Shown: one piece after another, positions 42,866-47,124 of the stretch | Layout: each line of letters opens with the position of its first letter | Numbering within the stretch: the stretch's first letter is position 1 | Assembly: GCA_036260415.1 (NCBI GenBank) | Contig: DASZZX010000186.1 | Location: 1-47,124 of the forward strand | Reading direction: 5' to 3' | Length of the DNA: 47,124 nt | From: DASZZX01 sp036260415 | Lineage (GTDB): Bacteria; Actinomycetota; Nitriliruptoria; Nitriliruptorales; JAHWKO01 | Program-made: the position numbers and the translations under genes | Notes under the pieces: model-generated | Databases searched by the model: none | What the model was told of the DNA's origin: nothing | What the model saw: the letters and a program-made list of their open reading frames with translations, nothing else

Positions 42866-43962
42866 GACCCGTGATCCTCGCCGCGCGCGACGTCCCCGTC
42901 GTCGCGTCGCCCCAATGCGGTGGCCGTCCGCGCAGCCTTGGGGCCGCTCTCGCCCACCGCCACCGCGAGGTGATCGGCGAGGACCTCCAGGTCCCCCGGA
43001 TCGAACGTGGCCCCCGACAGCAACGGCAGCTCCAGCACCGGCAGGCCGAGTTCCTCGAAGAGGCGGTCGCGCATCCGCTGCTGCAGCGCGAGCCGTTCGA
43101 CGTGCGCGTCGGCGAGTTCGAGCACGGATCTGGCGAGCTCGTGGGGCAGGGCGGCGCCAGCGCGACCGGCACGGGCACGGAGCCCCTCCACGCCCAGGCC
43201 CGCGAGCGCCTTCTCCTCGTCATCGTCGAGACGCGGGACGATCACCTGATTGGCCACCACCGGCCCCACGGTGATGCCCGCGTCGTCCAGCGCCCGGATC
43301 GTCTCGACGGTCTCGGTGACCGGCATCTCCTCCAGCAGCGTCACGACGAAGGCGCGGGTGCGGCGCGGGTCCTCCAGCATCTGGGTGACGTTGGCGGCCT
43401 GACGGCCGATCGGGCCCACCCGGACGAACTCTGTGACCCCCTCCGGCGCCTGCAGGAACGGGACGATGCGACCGGCGGGTGGCGCGTCCAGCACGATCAG
43501 CTCGTAGACCGGACGGGCGTCGCTGCGACGGCGCTTCTCGATCTCGTAGAGCTTGCCGACGAGCAGCAGGTCACGCAGGCCCGGCGCCGCCGCGGTGACG
43601 AAGTCGAGCGCGTTGGTGCGAGACATCACCCACGACACCCGCTTCAACCCGTAGTACACCTCGAGGTACTCGTACATCGACTCCTCGGGGTCCACCGCCA
43701 ACCCGTACAGGCCCGGGCGGAACTCTCGCTCGCGGTAGTCCCAGGCCTGGGTCCGGAAAGCCCGGCTGAGGCCCTGGCGACCCTCCACCTCGACCAGCAG
43801 CGTGCGGCGCCCCGACGCGGCCCCGGCCAGCGCGAGCGCCGCCGCGACGGTGGTCTTGCCGACCCCGCCCTTGCCGGTGACGATCACGACCCGGCTGCCG
43901 AGCAGTCCGTCGAAGCCGTCGGGCAGCGGCGGATGCACGGAGGGGGCGGTCGCGGTCGGCAC
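42862..43962 (-). CDS. ArsA/Get3-like ATPase, first subunit (Rv3679-like)
   Basis: A 366-residue SIMIBI-class ATPase. The complete deviant Walker A VVIVTGKGGVGKTTVAAALA keeps the signature lysine. Switch regions are LLVEVEGRQGLSRAF and LIVLDAPPAGRIVPFLQAPE. The helical domain (YEYLEVYYGLKRVSWVMSRT) and the ending LPVLELPLLSGATFDPGDLE are typical of the actinobacterial pair. GTG start at 43962; a -10-like TACGCT lies 7 nt upstream and there is no ribosome site, so a leaderless mRNA is likely. Cotranscribed with the second subunit. It is divergent from the NfeD-like gene. No arsenic genes are nearby, so arsenite export is not implied. Confidence 0.9.
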   Translation of the reverse strand: MPTATAPSVHPPLPDGFDGLLGSRVVIVTGKGGVGKTTVAAALALAGAASGRRTLLVEVEGRQGLSRAFRTQAWDYREREFRPGLYGLAVDPEESMYEYLEVYYGLKRVSWVMSRTNALDFVTAAAPGLRDLLLVGKLYEIEKRRRSDARPVYELIVLDAPPAGRIVPFLQAPEGVTEFVRVGPIGRQAANVTQMLEDPRRTRAFVVTLLEEMPVTETVETIRALDDAGITVGPVVANQVIVPRLDDDEEKALAGLGVEGLRARAGRAGAALPHELARSVLELADAHVERLALQQRMRDRLFEELGLPVLELPLLSGATFDPGDLEVLADHLAVAVGESGPKAARTATALGRRDDGDVARGEDHGS

Positions 43963-43969
43963 GGCGGCC

Positions 43970-43975
43970 AGCGTA
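43970..43975 (-). promoter_or_regulatory. -10 element for leaderless ATPase operon
   Basis: TACGCT on the minus strand, 7 nt before the GTG at 43962, the spacing of leaderless actinobacterial promoters. No Shine-Dalgarno-like sequence accompanies this start. Confidence 0.5.
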
Positions 43976-44098
43976 GGCCAGCCGGGTCCGACCCCCCGTC
44001 CCCAAGGACGGCCCGCAGCGCCGTAGCGGCCTCGGCGCCCAGCCCTGCCGATCGCTGCGACGGGCGCGCGCGCGTTCGTGGTCATAGCGGCCCCCGAG

Positions 44099-44104
44099 TA
44101 CCGT
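44099..44104 (+). promoter_or_regulatory. -10 element for leaderless NfeD-like gene
   Basis: TACCGT ends 8 nt before the ATG at 44113, with no ribosome site. It mirrors the arrangement of the divergent ATPase operon. Confidence 0.5.
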
Positions 44105-44112
44105 TGCGCGCG

Positions 44113-45441
44113 ATGCCCCACCGCCTCCTGCCGGCCTCCCGCCGCCTCGTCGCCCTGGTCGCGCTCGCGCTGGCCGCCACGGTGCTCGCGCTGCCCGCCC
44201 ACGCGGCGCAGACCACGGACGACGGGCGGGTGGTGGACATCCTCGAGCTCTCCGGCCCGATCGACCCGCCGACTCTGGCAGCGATCGGCGAGCTGATCGA
44301 GGACGCCAACGTCCGCGCTGCCGAGCTGGTGGTCCTCACGATCGACGCGCCGGGCGCCGTCGCCGTGGACGTCGCCGATGTCGTCCGCCCGCTGGTCGAA
44401 TCGCAGGTGCCGGTCGCGGTATGGGTCGGTCCGGGCGAGGCGCAGGCCGGTGGGGCGGCGTCCTTCCTGGTCGCCGCTGCCCACGTGCGGGCGATGTCCA
44501 GCCGAGCGACGCTGGGTCCCGCCTGCCCGGCCAGCACGGCCTCGCCGTGTGACCCGGCGACCGACGCCCTCGCGCGGCGCCTCCTCGGCGGGGTCGAGGC
44601 AGGCGCGCCGGACGAGGCTGGCTGGCCGCGGGACGAGCCGGTCGGCGCCCGGCTGGCCGCCGAACGAGGGCCCGTCCACTTGGTGGTCGACGGTCGCGAG
44701 CCGCTGCTCATCGAGCTGGACGGCCGTCAGGTGGAGACCGCTGACGGCGTGCGCACGCTGCGTCTGCGCAGCGACGAGGTGACCGTGCGCCTCCACGAGC
44801 TCGGGCCGCTGCGGCGCACGCTGCATGCGACGCTCACCCCCTCGCTGGCGTACCTCCTGGTCGTCGCATCGCTGCTCCTGCTGCTGTTCGAGCTGTTCCA
44901 GCCCGGCTTCGGCGTCGCGGGGGTGGCCGGTCTCCTGCTGCTGCCCCTCACCGTCTACGGACTGATCGTCCTTCCGGTCGCCTGGTGGGCTCTGGCCCTG
45001 CTGGTCGTGGGGCTCTTGCTGCTCGCCCTGGACCTGGCACTCGCCGGACTGGGTTGGCCGACGCTGGTGGGCACCGCCGTCACCGCCGTGGGCTCGTGGT
45101 TCCTGTTCGGTGTCGACACGCCGCTGGCCCTGTCGCCCTGGCTCGTGGGGGTCGTGGTCGCCACCTGCGTGCTGTTCTTCGTCGTGGTCATGACCGTGGT
45201 GCTGCGCGCCCAGGCGGGACCCGACGTCGACGCTGCCCCTGACCTGGTGGGCCAGATCGGGGTGGTGCGCTCGACCATGAACCCCGAGGGCCACGTCTTC
45301 GTCGACGGGGCGCTGTGGCGCGGACGGTGGACCGGAGCCGAGACCGGCCGGATCCGTGCCGGCACCACGGTCCGGGTCCGCGGCGTCGAGGGAGCGGTGC
45401 TCCTAGTGGACGACGCCGACGCCCCGGTCCGCAGCCGCTGA
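44113..45441 (+). CDS. NfeD-like membrane protein with altered ClpP-like protease domain
   Basis: A 442-residue long-form NfeD protein. The signal peptide (LVALVALALAATVLALPAHA) ends near residue 31. The ClpP-class domain at 38-220 starts VVDILELSGPIDPPTLAAIG. In active long NfeD proteases the nucleophile lies in an AASAG motif; here the aligned stretch is AQAGGAASFLVAAAH with Gly114 in place of that Ser, so proteolysis is doubtful. Membrane helices follow (about 238-350, e.g. LLVVGLLLLALDLALAGLGW) and then the OB-fold C-terminal domain (DLVGQIGVVRSTMNPEGHVF, VDGALWRG). It probably associates with membrane-microdomain proteins, although no SPFH/flotillin gene is adjacent. Confidence 0.88.
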   Translation: MPHRLLPASRRLVALVALALAATVLALPAHAAQTTDDGRVVDILELSGPIDPPTLAAIGELIEDANVRAAELVVLTIDAPGAVAVDVADVVRPLVESQVPVAVWVGPGEAQAGGAASFLVAAAHVRAMSSRATLGPACPASTASPCDPATDALARRLLGGVEAGAPDEAGWPRDEPVGARLAAERGPVHLVVDGREPLLIELDGRQVETADGVRTLRLRSDEVTVRLHELGPLRRTLHATLTPSLAYLLVVASLLLLLFELFQPGFGVAGVAGLLLLPLTVYGLIVLPVAWWALALLVVGLLLLALDLALAGLGWPTLVGTAVTAVGSWFLFGVDTPLALSPWLVGVVVATCVLFFVVVMTVVLRAQAGPDVDAAPDLVGQIGVVRSTMNPEGHVFVDGALWRGRWTGAETGRIRAGTTVRVRGVEGAVLLVDDADAPVRSR

Positions 45442-45497
45442 CCCCGATGCTTGCTGAAGGCAGCGGACTTTGCCCGTTTTGCGAGCACAGTCTGCTC

Positions 45498-45526
45498 TTC
45501 ACAAGCTCGCCGCCGCGTTCTACGGT
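45498..45526 (+). promoter_or_regulatory. promoter of second whiB
   Basis: TTCACA (45498-45503), 17-nt spacer, TACGGT (45521-45526). The surrounding 45450-45510 segment is noticeably more AT-rich than the genome. It predicts a leader of about 75 nt. Confidence 0.5.
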
Positions 45527-45607
45527 CCGCCCCGACCGTCGCCACGCCATCAGGCAGCCACGAGGGCGACCGTGGTGGTCGTGGCACAGGCACCAGGGGG
45601 CGCCGAC

Positions 45608-45874
45608 GTGGAGTGGGAGACCAGCGCCGCGTGCCGTGACGTGGACCCGGGGTTGTTCTTCGGTCCCAACCGGTACGAGCCCGAGCGGGAACGAGCGCAC
45701 CGAGAAGCCGCCGCCAAGGCCATCTGCGCCACCTGCCCGGTGATCACCCCGTGCCGCAACCGGGCACTCGCCGAACGTGAGATGTTCGGGGTGTGGGGCG
45801 GGATGGGAGAGCTTGAGCGCCGATCCCTGCTCGCGCGGACCGCCGGTCGTTCGACCAGGCCCCGGGCTGGCTGA
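45608..45874 (+). CDS. WhiB-family iron-sulfur regulator, second copy
   Basis: An 88-residue protein. Cluster cysteines are C9, C40, C43 and C49 (C-x30-C-x2-C-x5-C), with GVWGGMGELERRSLL as the turn and basic tail. The spacing and the segment CRDVDPGLFFGPNRYEPERE resemble the WhiB1/WhiB2 group more than the first copy. The GTG at 45608 has AGGGGGC upstream; upstream GTG codons are possible starts. The stop lies 1 nt before the RidA-like start, so the two genes are probably cotranscribed, an unusual partner for a WhiB. Confidence 0.92.
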   Translation: MEWETSAACRDVDPGLFFGPNRYEPERERAHREAAAKAICATCPVITPCRNRALAEREMFGVWGGMGELERRSLLARTAGRSTRPRAG

Positions 45875-45875
45875 C

Positions 45876-46340
45876 GTGGGTCGTGCGGAGGACCGCCTCC
45901 GCGAGCTCGGGATCGCATTGCCCGAGCCGCCCGCCCCGGCGGCTGCCTACCTGCCGTGGCGCGACGGCGGGAAGCTGGTGTTCACCGCAGGGCAGCTGCC
46001 GCTGGTCGAGGGCACGCTCGCACGGACCGGCAAGCTCGGGGCCGACCTCGACACGTCCGACGGCGCCGACCTGGCGCGCACCGCGGCGATCAACCTCCTC
46101 GCGGTCCTGCGCGCCGCGACCGGTGACCTCGACCGTGTGCGCGCGGTGAAGCTCACCGTGTTCGTGGCGGGCGTCCCCGACTTCACCGAGCAGCATCTCG
46201 TTGCCAACGGCGCCAGCGACCTGTTGGCGGAGGTGCTGGGCGACGATGGGGTCCACGCCCGCTCCGCGGTCGGCGTGCCGTCGCTGCCGCTGGACAGTCC
46301 CGTCGAGGTGGAGGCCGTCTGCGAGGTCCGCGCCGGGTAG
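45876..46340 (+). CDS. RidA/YjgF-family protein (Rv3678c-like)
   Basis: A 154-residue protein. The fold landmarks are LRELGIALPEPPAPAAAYLP, GKLVFTAGQLPLVEGTLART, RTAAINLLAVLRAATGDLDR and VKLTVFVAGVPDFTEQHLVA, ending ARSAVGVPSLPLDSPVEVEA. This is the longer RidA-like subgroup that sits next to the ATPase pair in mycobacteria (Rv3678c). RidA proteins hydrolyse reactive enamines/imines; whether this subgroup does so is not established. The GTG start at 45876 is 1 nt after the whiB stop (TGACGTG). Confidence 0.9.
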   Translation: MGRAEDRLRELGIALPEPPAPAAAYLPWRDGGKLVFTAGQLPLVEGTLARTGKLGADLDTSDGADLARTAAINLLAVLRAATGDLDRVRAVKLTVFVAGVPDFTEQHLVANGASDLLAEVLGDDGVHARSAVGVPSLPLDSPVEVEAVCEVRAG

Positions 46341-46430
46341 GTGGACGGGCGCACGGGTCCGGTCGGGACCCCGCCTGCGGGCCACCGGGCCACGCCGTCG
46401 CGTGCGCTCGCCGTCGCCCTCGACGGGAGG

Positions 46431-47010
46431 TCAGCCGTGGCTGGCGCCGTGGTCGACCGGTCGGCGCAGGGCACGTGTCTGACCGTCGAACTCGGTGACG
46501 CCGATCGCGTCGAGGTGCTCGAGCAGCGGGATGGCGTACTTGCGGGTGGTAGCCAGTGCCTCGCGCGCCTCGGCCGTGGTGAACCGCGGCCCCAGCGCCG
46601 ACAGACGCCGCACCGCCTCCGCCACCACGCCCCGGCCGAAGGCGACCCCGCCCGCCACGACGACGTCGCCGGACGTCACCAGGGCGTTGACCTCCTGGTG
46701 ATCGAGGCCGGCACGCCGGGCCGCCTCGTCCAGCGGCGGTGGGGCGAACAGCTGCGCCGCCAGCTCCGCCATGAGGGCAGCGCGCCGCTGCTGGCGGGCC
46801 TCGTCGACGGCGGGGGCGTGCTCGGGGAGGGCGAACCGCGCACCGTCGCGCCGGAGCAGCCCACGCTCGGCGAGGGCCCCGACCAGCAGTGGGGCGAACC
46901 GGGGCGGGCAACCGACACGGCGGGCGGCCGCGGCGAGCTCCCCACGGTCGGCACCCCGGCTGGTGGGGTCGGCCTGGTGGTGGCGGCGCGCGGCCGCGGG
47001 CTGGTGGACC
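46431..47010 (-). pseudogene. selB: SelB C-terminal winged-helix fragment, 5'-truncated
   Basis: The C-terminal 185 or so residues of the selenocysteine-specific elongation factor. QADPTSRGADRGELAAAARR, GLLRRDGARFALPEHAPAVD, PPPLDEAARRAGLDHQEVNA and TAEAREALATTRKYAIPLLE followed by HLDAIGVTEFDG are the winged-helix repeats that bind the SECIS hairpin. The stop is at 46431. No elongation-factor GTPase domain precedes it: reading upstream (rightward), the SelB character is lost near 46990-47010, where a plus-strand segment begins. It is thus a broken or rearranged gene rather than a separate protein. Confidence 0.75.
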
Positions 47011-47124
47011 ACCGACACGGTCGACGCGTGGATCAGGGGACTGGTCGACCACGAGATCGGTCCGAAGGGCGCCTGGCACCTCCACGTCGGCAGCGCTGAT
47101 GTCCGCTGCGAGATCCACCCTCTG
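47011..47124 (+). pseudogene. selB: SelB middle-domain fragment in opposite orientation, cut by window end
   Basis: The plus strand reads TVDAWIRGLVDHEIGPKGAW and then HLHVGSADVRCEIHPL, open to the window edge with strong third-position GC. GAWHLHVGSADV matches the beginning of SelB beta-barrel domain 3 (the lHxGSAxV pattern). It has no start codon context and is head-to-head with the minus-strand SelB C-terminus 10-30 nt away. It is probably the other side of an inversion or chimeric junction. Confidence 0.5.

Noticed and set aside
41702..43962. Arsenic-resistance operon
   Set aside because: Although ArsA-like, the two ATPases have no arsB, arsC or arsR nearby, and gene order matches the mycobacterial Rv3679-Rv3680 pair instead.

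Overview
The window is about 47 kb of very GC-rich DNA with GC-biased third codon positions and frequent GTG starts. Two WhiB-family genes, a PASTA-type penicillin-binding protein next to an ArsA/Get3-like ATPase pair, and an SRP RNA just ahead of dnaX point to an actinobacterium. The lineage is inferred to be deep-branching (Nitriliruptoria/Euzebya-like), since no marker gene here fixes it. Most of the window is ordinary chromosome. The first 9 kb is accessory DNA with decayed insertion sequences.

Left accessory region (1-9.3 kb): a two-gene module of a winged-helix-like protein and a McrB-type AAA+ ATPase (frameshifted, running off the left edge); a small secreted protein; decayed IS1380 and IS21 transposase genes flanking an AhpD-like gene; a large membrane protein of unknown function; and a chimeric remnant joining the start of a GMC oxidoreductase to the end of a DUF1080 sugar-hydrolase-like domain.

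9.3-14.5 kb: a coupled pair (unknown protein plus standalone ComEC-type metallo-beta-lactamase-fold hydrolase), a DUF5995 protein, a small unknown protein, a VOC protein, an alpha/beta hydrolase whose last codons are frameshifted, and tRNA-Ser(GGA).

14.8-26.7 kb (mostly plus strand): a cyclic-nucleotide-binding protein, SRP RNA, dnaX, recR (without the usual ybaB between them), a REC-HD-GYP c-di-GMP phosphodiesterase, a phosphoribosyltransferase/dienelactone-hydrolase pair, rtcB, then on the minus strand a methyltransferase and an archease fused to a four-helix membrane domain, and finally lysC-asd.

26.8-37.1 kb (minus strand): a GGDEF/degenerate-EAL protein, MazG-like pyrophosphohydrolase, a channel-like membrane protein, a secreted Asp-box (sialidase-like) protein with a sortase-like tail and an array of dyad repeats in its upstream region, a 6-phosphogluconate dehydrogenase, a copper-type operon (CopZ-like chaperone, P1B-ATPase, anchored unknown protein) and tRNA-Pro(CGG).

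37.1-47.1 kb: a conserved actinobacterial block resembling Mycobacterium tuberculosis Rv3678c-Rv3683 (metallophosphoesterase, PASTA PBP, WhiB, two ArsA/Get3-like ATPases, RidA), here with an NfeD-like protein and a second whiB inserted. The last 700 bases hold two pieces of selB in head-to-head orientation, which means an inversion or a chimeric join at the right end.

Several genes are broken by single-base indels (about 270 and 14,188), so sequencing error must be considered alongside real decay.
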